Notes: a model not told the origin generated them from the letters alone. A DNA stretch of 34,845 bases from an uncultured Bacilli bacterium (GCA_947632275.1 CANROR010000003.1:1-34845), one strand, 5' to 3'. Positions 1 through 8,313 are shown, counted from the stretch's first letter. A program made the numbers and translations.

Positions 1-1
1 T

Positions 2-2110
2 TGTTCGGCTTGTTCAAATGGTTTAGAAAAATACTTAAATAAACAAGAAGGCGTGGAAGCTCAAGTTAATTTAGTTATGGCCACGGCTTCCATTAATTAC
101 GATGCGACTAAAGTTGGCATAAAAGATTTAGAAAGGTTTATCACCGAAGCCGGTTTTGAATCTTTAGGTGAAAATCTTAATTTAAAAACGCACCATAAGA
201 AAATTTATAGTCTTATCTTTTTTGCCCTTTTAGCCATTTTTCTCATGTATTTATCCATGGGCGAAATGGTGGGTTTAAAAGTGCCAACCTTTATATCTTT
301 AAGGCATCATCCTTATTGCTATCTTAGTTTGGTAATTGGTATCTCGCTTTTGGCTATTATTTGGGGCTTTGATATTATCAAAAATGGTTTAAAAAATCTT
401 TTACATTTTATGCCCAACATGGATTCGTTAATTGGCCTTGGGGTAATTGTTAACTTTTTTTATAGTCTTTATAATGCTATCAGTTGTAACTGGGATAAAT
501 TGTATTTTGATTCCGTTTTAATGATTATCTTATTTGTTAAAATTGGGCGGTTTATCGATAGTAAAAATAAGGCAAAAGCGGTCGATGCGATTAAAAATTT
601 AGTAACTTTAACGCCCGAAGAAGCCACCATTTTAAAAGATGGTCACGAATTAAAAGTTAAATTAAATGAGATAAAAAAAGGCGATATTGTTGTTTGTAAA
701 CCGGGGGGAAAAATTGCCGTCGATGGGAAAATAACGAAAGGTCAAACCCATACGGATGAATCTTTTATTACGGGGGAGGCTAAACCGATCAAAAAACAAA
801 AAGGTGATTTAACTTTGGCCGGGTCGCTTAACTATGATGGTTATATCGAATATGAAGCTTTAAATATTGGGAAAGATTCAAGTATTTCGCATATTGTCGA
901 TTTAGTTGTTGAGGCCACCAACACGAAAGCCCCAATTGCTCGAATTGCCGATCGCATCAGTAGTTATTTTGTGCCTTTTATTTTTCTTATTGCCCTTTTT
1001 AGTTTTATTTTAAATTGGAGCTTTTTCCATAATTGGGCCTTAAGTATTGAGGCTTTAGTCACGGTTTTAGTAGTGGCTTGTCCTTGTGCTTTAGGGCTCG
1101 CCACCCCTTTAGCTATGGTGGTGGCAATTGGTAAAGCTAGTAAAATGGGTTTGGTTGTTAAAAGTAGTGAAGTAATTGAAAATTTAAATAAAATAGATAC
1201 AATTATTTTTGATAAAACGGGAACGCTTACGCAAGGCAAACTCACCCTTGTGGAACAAAAAATAATTCCCGAATTAAAACCGGCGGAAGCTTTAAAAATA
1301 TTGCAAGCCTTAGAAGCTAAATCTAATCATCCTTTAGCCCAAAGTATTTGTCGAGGCGTTAAAGACTTTTTCCCAGTTACTAATTTTAAAGAATTAAGTG
1401 GGAAAGGCGTTAAAGCCCAACTAAATAAGCAAACTTATTATGCCGGGAATTATAAGTATTTAACGAGCTTTAAATTAACCAATCCTTTTGCAAAAGAGGA
1501 AAAAGCTTTTTCGTTAAAAGGGGAAAGTATTATTTATCTATGGAATGAGAAACAAGTTTTAGCCATTTTTGGTTTAAGAGATGAAATTAAACCAACGATT
1601 AAGGCAACTTTACGAAATTTAGAGGCTTTAAATAAAAAAATTGTAATGTTAACCGGTGATAATCAAAATACGGCGAAGATTATCGCCGAAGAACTTGGTA
1701 TCCGAGATGTATATAGTGATATTTATCCGGCCATCAAAGCCGAAATTGTTCAAAAATTAAATAAAGAAAATAATGTCATGATGGTGGGCGATGGCTTAAA
1801 TGATTCGCCAGCTTTAAAGACTGCCGCCATTGGCGTAAGTGTTAAAAGTGGGGCCGATATAAGTAATGACGCGGCCGATGTCATCATGATGTCTTCCGAT
1901 ATGAATCGTCTTACCGATTTTTTCCAAATAGGTAAAAAAACCACCAAAATTATTACCGAGAATTTAATTTGGGCTTTATTTTATAATGTCTTAATGGTTC
2001 CTTTAGCTACAGGTTTACTTCCTTTAAAACTTAATCCGATGGTAGCTAGTATGGCTATGGTCTTATCAAGTCTTACGGTCGTATTAAATAGTTTAAGAAT
2101 TAAAAAATAG
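2..2110 (+). CDS. copA: Copper-exporting P1B-type ATPase, 5' end outside the window
   Basis: Membrane pump that exports Cu(I) (or Ag(I)) from the cytoplasm using ATP. The frame is open from base 2, so the gene starts before the window and the GTG at 53 is internal. The first visible residues, CSAC, are the CxxC metal site of an N-terminal heavy-metal-associated domain. In order after it come membrane helices, the actuator motif TGEAKP, the CPC ion site in VVACPCALGLATP, the phosphorylation motif DKTGT (nt 1211-1225), SNHPLA of the nucleotide domain, and GDGLNDSP (near nt 1790). The YN pair (LFYNVLMVP) and MVLSS near the C terminus are the Cu(I)-class signatures. Seen: all motifs intact. Known: these residues define the Cu(I) subgroup. 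No copper chaperone or CopY-like regulator is visible downstream. Confidence 0.95.
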   Translation, partial: CSACSNGLEKYLNKQEGVEAQVNLVMATASINYDATKVGIKDLERFITEAGFESLGENLNLKTHHKKIYSLIFFALLAIFLMYLSMGEMVGLKVPTFISLRHHPYCYLSLVIGISLLAIIWGFDIIKNGLKNLLHFMPNMDSLIGLGVIVNFFYSLYNAISCNWDKLYFDSVLMIILFVKIGRFIDSKNKAKAVDAIKNLVTLTPEEATILKDGHELKVKLNEIKKGDIVVCKPGGKIAVDGKITKGQTHTDESFITGEAKPIKKQKGDLTLAGSLNYDGYIEYEALNIGKDSSISHIVDLVVEATNTKAPIARIADRISSYFVPFIFLIALFSFILNWSFFHNWALSIEALVTVLVVACPCALGLATPLAMVVAIGKASKMGLVVKSSEVIENLNKIDTIIFDKTGTLTQGKLTLVEQKIIPELKPAEALKILQALEAKSNHPLAQSICRGVKDFFPVTNFKELSGKGVKAQLNKQTYYAGNYKYLTSFKLTNPFAKEEKAFSLKGESIIYLWNEKQVLAIFGLRDEIKPTIKATLRNLEALNKKIVMLTGDNQNTAKIIAEELGIRDVYSDIYPAIKAEIVQKLNKENNVMMVGDGLNDSPALKTAAIGVSVKSGADISNDAADVIMMSSDMNRLTDFFQIGKKTTKIITENLIWALFYNVLMVPLATGLLPLKLNPMVASMAMVLSSLTVVLNSLRIKK

Positions 2111-2129
2111 TAACTCTTGCTTTATGTCC

Positions 2130-2167
2130 TTTAAAAAGAAAAAAGTTTTTGCCATAATAAAGGCAAA
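2130..2167 (+). promoter_or_regulatory. Promoter with an inverted repeat upstream of the XRE regulator
   Basis: An extended -10 (TGC followed by CATAAT at 2153-2158) lies 17 nt after a weak TTTAAA (2130-2135). The inverted repeat TTTGCC (2148-2153) / GGCAAA (2162-2167) overlaps the -10, where a repressor would block transcription. Self-repression by the downstream XRE protein is inferred. Confidence 0.5.
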
Positions 2168-2176
2168 GGAGAGAAT

Positions 2177-2884
2177 ATGAATCAAGAAAAAATTGGCAAA
2201 TTTATTGCCCAAAAACGAAAAGAAAAAAATTTAAAACAAGAGGATTTGGCTAGTCTTTTAGGCGTTAGTGCCAAAACTATTTCCCGATGGGAAACCGGAA
2301 GAAATATGCCCGATTTAGCCTTACTTAAACCTTTAAGCTATGAACTAGGGATAACCATTCATGACCTTTTAAGTGGCGAAGTAGTTGAGCAAAAAGATTA
2401 TCCTCAACGTTATGAAGAAAATATTAATAAAGTGTTAATCAAAGCCGCAAGCGAAAATAAAAGAAAATTAGGTTTTGCTCTTTTAATTATGGCTAGCATT
2501 TTAATTTTTTATCATTTAGTTTTAATGATTATGTCGCTTACTAAAGAAGGAATAAACTATTTTTATTTACTAGATCAAAATCTTGCCATCATTCCTTTCG
2601 TTGGAACTTATTCGGGTTTAAAATATGGCTTTTATCAAGCTTTTTTGCAAAATTGTTTAGTTAATTTTAGTTTTACTTTTCTTACTTTTCTTAGTTTAAG
2701 TTATTTAAAAATAACCCGGAATCAACATTTGATAATCTTTATCGTAGTAACTGTTTTAAAAGAGTTATTAAAATGGCTTTTACTAATTGGCCCTTACGAT
2801 ATTGATGATATTTTAATGCAAATTCTATTTTACTTTATTTTAGAGAAGATTTTAAGAAGCAAAAATATGTTAAAAAAACGTTAA
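2177..2884 (+). CDS. XRE-family HTH regulator with a C-terminal membrane domain
   Basis: Predicted DNA-binding protein of 235 aa. Residues about 5-60 are a Cro/CI-type helix-turn-helix (LKQEDLASLLGVSAKTISRW is the recognition core, followed by ETGRNMPD). After a short linker the rest (about 95-225) is hydrophobic, with roughly four membrane helices, so the regulator is probably tethered to the membrane. The start is an ATG preceded by AAAGGAGAG at good spacing. Such HTH plus membrane-domain proteins are common in gut Firmicutes; their signals are mostly unknown. The gene lies between copA and rlmN in its own unit, with a terminator hairpin running through its stop codon. There is no metal-binding motif, so a link to copper is not supported. 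Confidence 0.75.
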   Translation: MNQEKIGKFIAQKRKEKNLKQEDLASLLGVSAKTISRWETGRNMPDLALLKPLSYELGITIHDLLSGEVVEQKDYPQRYEENINKVLIKAASENKRKLGFALLIMASILIFYHLVLMIMSLTKEGINYFYLLDQNLAIIPFVGTYSGLKYGFYQAFLQNCLVNFSFTFLTFLSLSYLKITRNQHLIIFIVVTVLKELLKWLLLIGPYDIDDILMQILFYFILEKILRSKNMLKKR

Positions 2885-2905
2885 AAATTTAACATATTTT
2901 TTATA
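2861..2905 (+). terminator. Intrinsic terminator overlapping the end of the XRE gene
   Basis: The arms AAAAATATGTTAAA (2861-2874) and TTTAACATATTTTT (2888-2901) form a 14-bp stem ending in a T-run. The TAA stop lies in the loop. The right arm can instead pair with ATATGTTAAA at 2905-2914. Confidence 0.7.
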
Positions 2906-2986
2906 TATGTTAAAAATAAATGAAAAATTTTATTATAATTAAGCCTTAGAAAAAAGAAAATTAAAGACTTTTTGGCAAAAATAAGA

Positions 2987-2999
2987 TATAATTTAATTA
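2987..2999 (+). promoter_or_regulatory. Candidate -10 for the rlmN operon
   Basis: A consensus TATAAT (2987-2992) ends 6 nt before the ATG at 2999, so transcription would start at or next to the start codon (a leaderless message). No convincing -35 is seen. A second TATAAT at about 2933-2938 is an alternative. Confidence 0.35.
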
Positions 3000-4015
3000 T
3001 GGAAAATTTAATGAATTATACACCCAAAATGTTAAAAGATTATTTAGCAAATTTAGGGGAAAAAAGTTTTAAACAAACCCAAATATATGAATGGTTATAT
3101 CAAAAGAAAGTATATGATTTTGATAAATTTTCGAATGTTAGTAAAACTTTACAAGAACATTTAAAACAAGACTTTAATTTAGATTTTATTAAAATCGAAC
3201 AAGTTTTAGAAGGGCCGCTTGTTAAAAAATTTTTGTTTCGGCTTTTAGATGGGGAAAAAATCGAAGCCGTTTTGATGGAACATGATTATGGTTTGTCGGT
3301 TTGTGTATCCAGTCAAGTTGGTTGTAATATGGGTTGTCGTTTTTGTGAAAGTGGGCGGCTTAAAAAGGTAAGAAATTTAGAAACTTATGAAATTGTCGAA
3401 CAAATTATTTTAATTGAAGAATATATCAAGATGCGCATCAGTCATGTCGTGGTGATGGGCATTGGCGAACCTTTTGATAATTACAATAATATTATTAATT
3501 TTGTTACCATTATTAATGATGCGAAGGGTCTGGCGATTGGTTCGCGCCATATTACGATTTCGACCTGCGGATTAGTTCCTAAAATTAAAGAATTCATGAC
3601 TTTAGATTGGCAAGTTAACTTAGCCATTTCTTTGCATGCGCCAACTAATGAAATTCGAAATAAAATTATGCCTGTCAACCAAGTGTATAGTCTTGATATT
3701 TTAATTGACACAATTAAGGAATATATTGCGAAAACTAATAGACGAGTGACTATAGAATATGTTATGCTTAATATGGTAAATGATAAAGAAGAAGATGCGG
3801 AGGCTTTAGCCAAGTTATTAAAAGGAATGAATGTTTATGTTAATTTAATTCCGTATAATGAAACGGCGCACATCGAATTTAAAAGAAGTAGCAAAGAACG
3901 CATTGATAAGTTCTTTAACATTTTGAAAAAGCATAAAATTAATGTTACAATTCGCAAAGAATTCGGGGGAAACATTAAAGCTGCCTGCGGACAGTTAAGA
4001 AGTGAGAGTGATTAA
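2999..4015 (+). CDS. rlmN: Dual-specificity 23S rRNA/tRNA adenine-C2 methyltransferase RlmN
   Basis: Radical SAM enzyme that methylates C2 of A2503 in 23S rRNA and of A37 in some tRNAs, affecting decoding fidelity. The cluster motif CNMGCRFC (CxxxCxxC) is intact, as is the C-terminal GGNIKAACGQLR, which carries the cysteine that accepts the methyl group. SQVGC before the cluster is typical. Length (338 aa) is normal. An upstream TTG at 2972 is in frame but has no ribosome site; the ATG at 2999 is preferred because conserved sequence begins just after it and a -10 lies between the two. It is the first gene of rlmN-prpC-prkC-rsgA-rpe, an order well known in Firmicutes, and its 3' end overlaps prpC. 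Confidence 0.95.
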   Translation: MENLMNYTPKMLKDYLANLGEKSFKQTQIYEWLYQKKVYDFDKFSNVSKTLQEHLKQDFNLDFIKIEQVLEGPLVKKFLFRLLDGEKIEAVLMEHDYGLSVCVSSQVGCNMGCRFCESGRLKKVRNLETYEIVEQIILIEEYIKMRISHVVVMGIGEPFDNYNNIINFVTIINDAKGLAIGSRHITISTCGLVPKIKEFMTLDWQVNLAISLHAPTNEIRNKIMPVNQVYSLDILIDTIKEYIAKTNRRVTIEYVMLNMVNDKEEDAEALAKLLKGMNVYVNLIPYNETAHIEFKRSSKERIDKFFNILKKHKINVTIRKEFGGNIKAACGQLRSESD

Positions 4016-4763
4016 TACGAAAGCTTATTATTTAACCGATACGGGACAAGTTAGAAGTCATAATGAAGATAGTGTTACAATTTTACGGAATAGTAGTGAT
4101 GAAATTTTAATGATAGTCGCGGATGGGATGGGAGGACATCGTAAAGGCGAAGTGGCCAGTTCCTTAACCGTTACCCATTTAGGTAAACGCTTCACCGATT
4201 TATCGAGTGTCGGAACCAAACTTGATGCCATTAATTGGCTTAATGATAATATCAATGAAATAAATCGGGAAATTATTGATTATGGCGAAAAAAATGAAAA
4301 TTCCAAAGGCTTAGGCACCACTTTAGTGGCCGCGATTGTAACCAAAGAATTTATTATTATGTGTAATATTGGGGATTCTTCAGGATATGCCATGAAAAAT
4401 GGTAAACTGCATAAAGTAACGAAACCCCACACTTTAGTTAATTTATTAGTTGATGCCGGCAATCTAACGGAAGAAGAGGCGAAAAATCATCCAAAGAAAA
4501 ATGTTTTAATGCGCGCTTTAGGAGCCGCAGAAAAATGTGAAGTCGATATGTTTGATGTCGATAATGATAGTGAAGTAATTTTACTTTGTAGTGATGGCTT
4601 AACCAATATGTTAACTGATGAACAAATTGAAAAAGTTTTACTAACCGACGAACTCACACCAGAAGAAAAAGTAATTAAATTGATTAAAAAATGCAATGCA
4701 CGAGGGGGAAATGATAATATTTCGGTAGCGTATTTAATCCGAGAAAGTGGTGATATATTATGA
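4002..4763 (+). CDS. prpC: PP2C-family Ser/Thr protein phosphatase (PrpC/Stp)
   Basis: Metal-dependent phosphatase of 253 aa that reverses phosphorylation by the neighbouring PASTA kinase. All PP2C motifs are present: DTGQVRSHNEDS near the N terminus, VADGMGGH (metal ligands), LGTTLVAA, NIGDSSGY, LLCSDGLTNML and GGNDNISVAYL at the end. The start is a GTG overlapping the rlmN stop by 14 nt; a second GTG at 4008 is possible and neither has a strong ribosome site, which fits translational coupling. It ends in TGA overlapping the prkC start (ATGA). The cytoplasmic PrpC-PrkC pair in other Firmicutes tunes cell wall growth, stationary phase and germination. Confidence 0.93.
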   Translation: MRVINTKAYYLTDTGQVRSHNEDSVTILRNSSDEILMIVADGMGGHRKGEVASSLTVTHLGKRFTDLSSVGTKLDAINWLNDNINEINREIIDYGEKNENSKGLGTTLVAAIVTKEFIIMCNIGDSSGYAMKNGKLHKVTKPHTLVNLLVDAGNLTEEEAKNHPKKNVLMRALGAAEKCEVDMFDVDNDSEVILLCSDGLTNMLTDEQIEKVLLTDELTPEEKVIKLIKKCNARGGNDNISVAYLIRESGDIL

Positions 4764-6520
4764 TAATGAAAGGGCAAAAGATTAGTGATAGATACCAAAT
4801 AATCAAAAGCATTGGCGAAGGTGGGATGGCTAATGTTTATTTGGCTTATGATACGATTTTAGATCGGAATGTCGCAGTCAAAGTTTTAAGGGGGGATTTA
4901 GCCAATGACGAAAAATTTGTGCGCCGTTTTCAAAGAGAAGCCCTATCAGCTTCTAGTTTATCGAATCCGAACATAGTCGAAGTTTACGATGTCGGCGAAG
5001 ATAATGGCGAATATTATATTGTCATGGAATATGTCGAAGGAAAACACTTAAAAAGTTTACTAAAAAAACGAGGAAAATTAACCTTGCCGGAAGTAATTGA
5101 TATTGTTTTACAAATTACGAATGGTTTGTCGGTGGCGCATGATTCCTATATTATCCACCGGGATATTAAACCCCAAAATATATTGATTTTAGAAAATGGT
5201 TTAATCAAAATTACCGATTTTGGAATTGCGATGGCTATAAATTCGACCCAACTTACCCAAACTAATAGTGTCATGGGTTCGGTACATTATTTGCCACCAG
5301 AACAAGCCAGTGGCAAAGGAGCAACCCTCCAAAGTGATATTTATTCCATTGGGATTTTAATGTATGAACTTTTATGTGGTAAGTTACCTTTTAAAGGGGA
5401 TAATGCCGTCGAAATTGCGCTTAAACATTTAAAGGAACCGATGCCAAGCATTCGCGATGAAATTCCCGAGATTCCCCAAAGTGTCGAAAACATTATTTTA
5501 AAGGCCACGGCCAAGAATCCCAAGAATCGTTATGCTGATGCTCGGGAAATGCATGAAGATTTAAAAACTTGCTTAGATGAATCGCGAGCTAATGAACTGA
5601 AAATAACCTTTAAGTATCCCGAAAATGATTATGACGATACAAAGTTATTAAAAACGATTAAAACCCAAGAAAAGGTAAGTAAAAAAGAAGTAGGTGATGA
5701 TGAAATAGCGAAGAAAGTAAATAAAAAAGATTACAATAATAACCAAAACAAATTGCTCATTATCTTAGGAAGCATCTTTGTTGGCTTAGTCGTAATTGTA
5801 ACCACCATTTTTGTTCTTATTCCTTATATGACGAAATCCAAACAAATTGCGATTCCTGATGTCACGGGAAAAGATTTAACCGAAGCCATTCAAGAATTAC
5901 AAAACGCGGGATTTGTTGTTGCCGACGAACAAGTGGAACAACCAAGTGGTGATGTGGAAGCGGGTCAAGTTATTAAAACCAATCCGGCCGCCGGCAGTGT
6001 TCGAAAAGAAGGCTTTGAAATAACTTTATATGTTTCCACGGGCGATAGTCAAATTGAAATCGAAGATTATGTTGGGAAAAATTATAACGAAATAAAAGGA
6101 AAACTTGAAGCTTTAGGATTACAAGTTATTATCGAAAAAGAAGATATTCCTTTAGAAGACACATCTAAATACGAAGAAGGTATTATTTTTAAACAAGATA
6201 TTGAAGTTGGAACTAAACTTTCTAAAGGTGATATGATAACTTTATATATTCCGGCCTTAGATAATAAATATCCAGATTTTGTCGCCGAAGGTTATACCGA
6301 AGAAGCTTTAAATGATTTTGCCAAAGATATGGGGATTACCATCAATCCTACTTATGTGGAAGTAACTGATCCTAATCAAGTTGGCAAAGTAATTTATCAA
6401 GCCCGGGCGGCTGGTAGTAAAATTGTCAGTGGCACGACTTTAAATGTTAAAATAGGGAAAGCAGTGACGGTAGCTCCTGAAGAACCTGAAGAAACGCCGG
6501 AAACCGATTTAAATGGTTAA
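4760..6520 (+). CDS. prkC: PASTA-domain Ser/Thr kinase (PrkC/Stk)
   Basis: Membrane kinase of 586 aa. Residues about 12-270 form a eukaryotic-type kinase: glycine loop GEGGMANVY (from G19), VAVK with K41, HRDIKPQN, DFG, and an activation loop ending in PPEQ. One helix at about 334-358 crosses the membrane. Outside are three PASTA repeats beginning at IAIPDVTGK, IEIEDYVGK and YPDFVAEGY, followed by an acidic tail rich in E and P. PASTA domains bind muropeptides and uncrosslinked peptidoglycan. In Bacillus PrkC, muropeptide sensing triggers spore germination, relevant here because a GerA operon lies 2 kb away. The start is coupled to prpC by a 4-nt overlap. Confidence 0.95.
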   Translation: MIMKGQKISDRYQIIKSIGEGGMANVYLAYDTILDRNVAVKVLRGDLANDEKFVRRFQREALSASSLSNPNIVEVYDVGEDNGEYYIVMEYVEGKHLKSLLKKRGKLTLPEVIDIVLQITNGLSVAHDSYIIHRDIKPQNILILENGLIKITDFGIAMAINSTQLTQTNSVMGSVHYLPPEQASGKGATLQSDIYSIGILMYELLCGKLPFKGDNAVEIALKHLKEPMPSIRDEIPEIPQSVENIILKATAKNPKNRYADAREMHEDLKTCLDESRANELKITFKYPENDYDDTKLLKTIKTQEKVSKKEVGDDEIAKKVNKKDYNNNQNKLLIILGSIFVGLVVIVTTIFVLIPYMTKSKQIAIPDVTGKDLTEAIQELQNAGFVVADEQVEQPSGDVEAGQVIKTNPAAGSVRKEGFEITLYVSTGDSQIEIEDYVGKNYNEIKGKLEALGLQVIIEKEDIPLEDTSKYEEGIIFKQDIEVGTKLSKGDMITLYIPALDNKYPDFVAEGYTEEALNDFAKDMGITINPTYVEVTDPNQVGKVIYQARAAGSKIVSGTTLNVKIGKAVTVAPEEPEETPETDLNG

Positions 6521-7382
6521 GATGGAAGGAATAATTACTAAAATTGTTAGCAATCAATATACGGTACAAGTAGGTACGGAAAAATACTTATGTCAAGCGC
6601 GGGGAAAATTTCGCTTTTTGAAAGATTCCCCCGTCGTTGGCGATAAAGTCGTAATTGATGCGGAAAAGAAACTAATAACCGAGATTTTGCCCCGCCTTAA
6701 TAAATTAGATCGGCCGCCGGTAGCTAATATTTACTATGCTGTTGTGGTCGTTAGTTTAAAAAAACCGGATTTAGATCTTTATTTACTTGATAAAATCTTG
6801 GTGGCTATTGCTAAAAAATGTGCTAATGTTATTATTCTATTTACAAAAGTTGATTTATGTAATGCTGAGGAATTAAAAAAAGCTCAAGAATTACAAAAAT
6901 ATTATCACCAATTAAATTATCAAGTATATTTTAATAATGATGAACAAGCCGTTATAAAGATGAAAAAACAATTAAAAGGTCATATTGTGACTTTAACTGG
7001 CCAATCGGGAGCCGGGAAAAGTACTTTTCTAAATAGATTACTACCGAATTTAAATTTAGCCACTTCTCCCATAAGCGAGGCCTTAAATCGGGGTGTGCAT
7101 ACGACTCGACACAGTGAAATTTATGATATTGAAGGAATATTATTTGTCGATACGCCTGGTTTCTCGGCTTTAGACTTAAATATGTCAATCGAAGCTTTAA
7201 AAGAAGCTTTTCCTGAATTTCAAAATATTAAGTGTAAATATCAAGATTGTAATCATGATAAAGAAGATGATTGTGCCATTAAAAAGGCAGTAGAAGTGGG
7301 TAAAATTTTAAAAAGTAGGTATAATAATTATATAATGTTTAAAAAGGAGATTTATGAAAATAGCCGTAAGTTTTATAAATAG
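6513..7382 (+). CDS. rsgA: Small-subunit ribosome biogenesis GTPase RsgA
   Basis: Circularly permuted GTPase that checks late 30S subunit assembly. An N-terminal OB-fold (about 1-70) precedes the G domain, whose motifs run in permuted order: FTKVDLC (G4), then GQSGAGKST (G1), then DTPGFSALD (G3). A C-terminal zinc site has the pattern C-x4-C-x-H-x5-C within CKYQDCNHDKEDDC. Length (289 aa) is normal. The ATG at 6513 overlaps the prkC stop; the ATG at 6522 is an equally plausible start (giving MEGIITK). Neither has a clear ribosome site, so coupling is likely. The 3' end overlaps rpe by 29 nt. Confidence 0.94.
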   Translation: MVKMEGIITKIVSNQYTVQVGTEKYLCQARGKFRFLKDSPVVGDKVVIDAEKKLITEILPRLNKLDRPPVANIYYAVVVVSLKKPDLDLYLLDKILVAIAKKCANVIILFTKVDLCNAEELKKAQELQKYYHQLNYQVYFNNDEQAVIKMKKQLKGHIVTLTGQSGAGKSTFLNRLLPNLNLATSPISEALNRGVHTTRHSEIYDIEGILFVDTPGFSALDLNMSIEALKEAFPEFQNIKCKYQDCNHDKEDDCAIKKAVEVGKILKSRYNNYIMFKKEIYENSRKFYK

Positions 7383-7968
7383 TTACTATGATTTAAATAA
7401 GACCTTGGAATTAATTGATGCTTCCAATGCCGATTATATTCATGTCGATATTATGGATGGTAGATATGTCCAAGACAATAATTTTGATGTTAATTTATTT
7501 CCTATATTAGCCAAATGTCATAAACCATTAGATGTGCATTTGATGGTCAAAGAACCTGAAAAATATTTACCATATTTTCAAGATTTAAACGTTGATTGCA
7601 TAACAGTTCATCCCAGTGAAGTTAAAGACTTTATGAAATTTAAACTTGATTTAGCTCAAGAGGGAATAAAACTAGGAATTGCCATAAATCCTAGTGAAGA
7701 CATTGATTATTTTGAACAATTTTTACCGCATGCTAATAAAGCTTTAATTATGAGTGTTTATCCGGGCAAAGGTGGCCAAATATTCATGGAAAGTGTTTTA
7801 TATAAAATCAAACAATTACAAGGTTATAATTTAGAAATTGGGATTGATGGGGGAATTAATGCCGAAACCATTAAACTAGTCGAAGGCGTTGATTATGTCG
7901 TCAGTGGTTCCTTCGTTTGTTGTAGTGATGATTTTAATCGGCAAATAGCTATTTTAAAAAATAATTAA
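7354..7968 (+). CDS. rpe: Ribulose-phosphate 3-epimerase, somewhat divergent
   Basis: TIM-barrel enzyme interconverting ribulose-5-P and xylulose-5-P in the pentose phosphate pathway. The metal and catalytic residues are present: HVDIMDGRYV (H and D), DVHLM (H), and the second acid in IDGGIN; MSVYPGKGGQ matches the usual MSVNPGFGGQ. The normally invariant N-terminal PSILSAD is replaced by VSFINSYYD and the protein is short (204 aa against about 215-225), so this is a divergent member. AAAGGAG before the ATG fixes the start, giving a long overlap with rsgA. It is the last gene of the operon, followed by a terminator. An epimerase acting on a related sugar phosphate cannot be ruled out. Confidence 0.85.
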   Translation: MKIAVSFINSYYDLNKTLELIDASNADYIHVDIMDGRYVQDNNFDVNLFPILAKCHKPLDVHLMVKEPEKYLPYFQDLNVDCITVHPSEVKDFMKFKLDLAQEGIKLGIAINPSEDIDYFEQFLPHANKALIMSVYPGKGGQIFMESVLYKIKQLQGYNLEIGIDGGINAETIKLVEGVDYVVSGSFVCCSDDFNRQIAILKNN

Positions 7969-7995
7969 AAAAGACGAGGCAATTTCGACCTCGTC
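7961..7995 (-). terminator. rpmB terminator (minus strand)
   Basis: GACGAGG (7973-7979) and CCTCGTC (7989-7995) pair perfectly. Read on the minus strand, the hairpin runs straight into a T-run (the A-rich 7967-7972 of the plus strand). It lacks a T-run on the plus strand, so it serves rpmB. Confidence 0.75.
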
Positions 7996-8001
7996 GTTAT
8001 A

Positions 8002-8036
8002 ATATCAAAGCTAACAATCAGCTTTGATATTTTTAT
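8002..8036 (+). terminator. Terminator of the rlmN-rpe operon
   Basis: ATATCAAAGCT (8002-8012) and AGCTTTGATAT (8020-8030) form a perfect 11-bp stem with a 7-nt loop, followed by TTTTATT on the plus strand. Confidence 0.8.
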
Positions 8037-8075
8037 TATATGTAATTATGAAAAAATTATACATAAAAACTGTCC

Positions 8076-8255
8076 TTAGGCAGCTTTTTTGGTATTTTTA
8101 TTCATTGTTCTAGCTTCTCTAGCACTTAATATTACTTTTTCTCCATTAATAGTTTTCTTTTGTAAATTTGGTTTTTGTTTCATCTTTGTTGCATTTAAAG
8201 CATGGCTTCTTCTATTTCCTGTTAAAGGTTTTTTCGTTGTAATCTTTGTGGCCAT
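8076..8255 (-). CDS. rpmB: Large-subunit ribosomal protein L28 (59 aa)
   Basis: A structural protein of the 50S ribosome. The minus-strand product starts MATKITTKKPLTGNRRSHAL and continues with NATKMKQKPNLQKK, matching the L28 signature (GKKPLSGNNRSHALNATKR.W.PNLQ). It is lysine/arginine rich, and its 59 aa length is close to the usual 60-63 of Firmicutes. Start: ATG at 8255-8253 with AAGGAGG upstream. It has its own strong promoter within the spacer after gerAB. Position next to rpe, in the opposite orientation, matches the Bacillus layout around rpe and rpmB; no spoVM-like micro-gene was found beside it. The gene is short enough that ORF callers with a 60-aa cutoff miss it. Confidence 0.93.
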   Translation of the reverse strand: MATKITTKKPLTGNRRSHALNATKMKQKPNLQKKTINGEKVILSAREARTMNKNTKKAA

Positions 8256-8284
8256 AATAATTCCTCCTTTTTTCTAACATTAAA

Positions 8285-8313
8285 ACTATAACATTTTATG
8301 CCTGTATTGTCAA
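8285..8313 (-). promoter_or_regulatory. Housekeeping promoter of rpmB
   Basis: On the minus strand, TTGACA (8313-8308) is followed after exactly 17 nt by TATAGT (8290-8285), with an extended-10 TG one base before it. This is near consensus, as expected for a ribosomal protein gene. Confidence 0.85.

Noticed and set aside
4755-4770. TGA read as tryptophan (genetic code 4)
   Set aside because: TGA ends prpC, gerAA and rmlA exactly where coupled starts overlap, and tryptophans are encoded by TGG throughout.
8089-8277. 62-aa hydrophobic plus-strand frame
   Set aside because: Exact antisense shadow of rpmB; no ribosome site and the minus-strand product is clearly L28.
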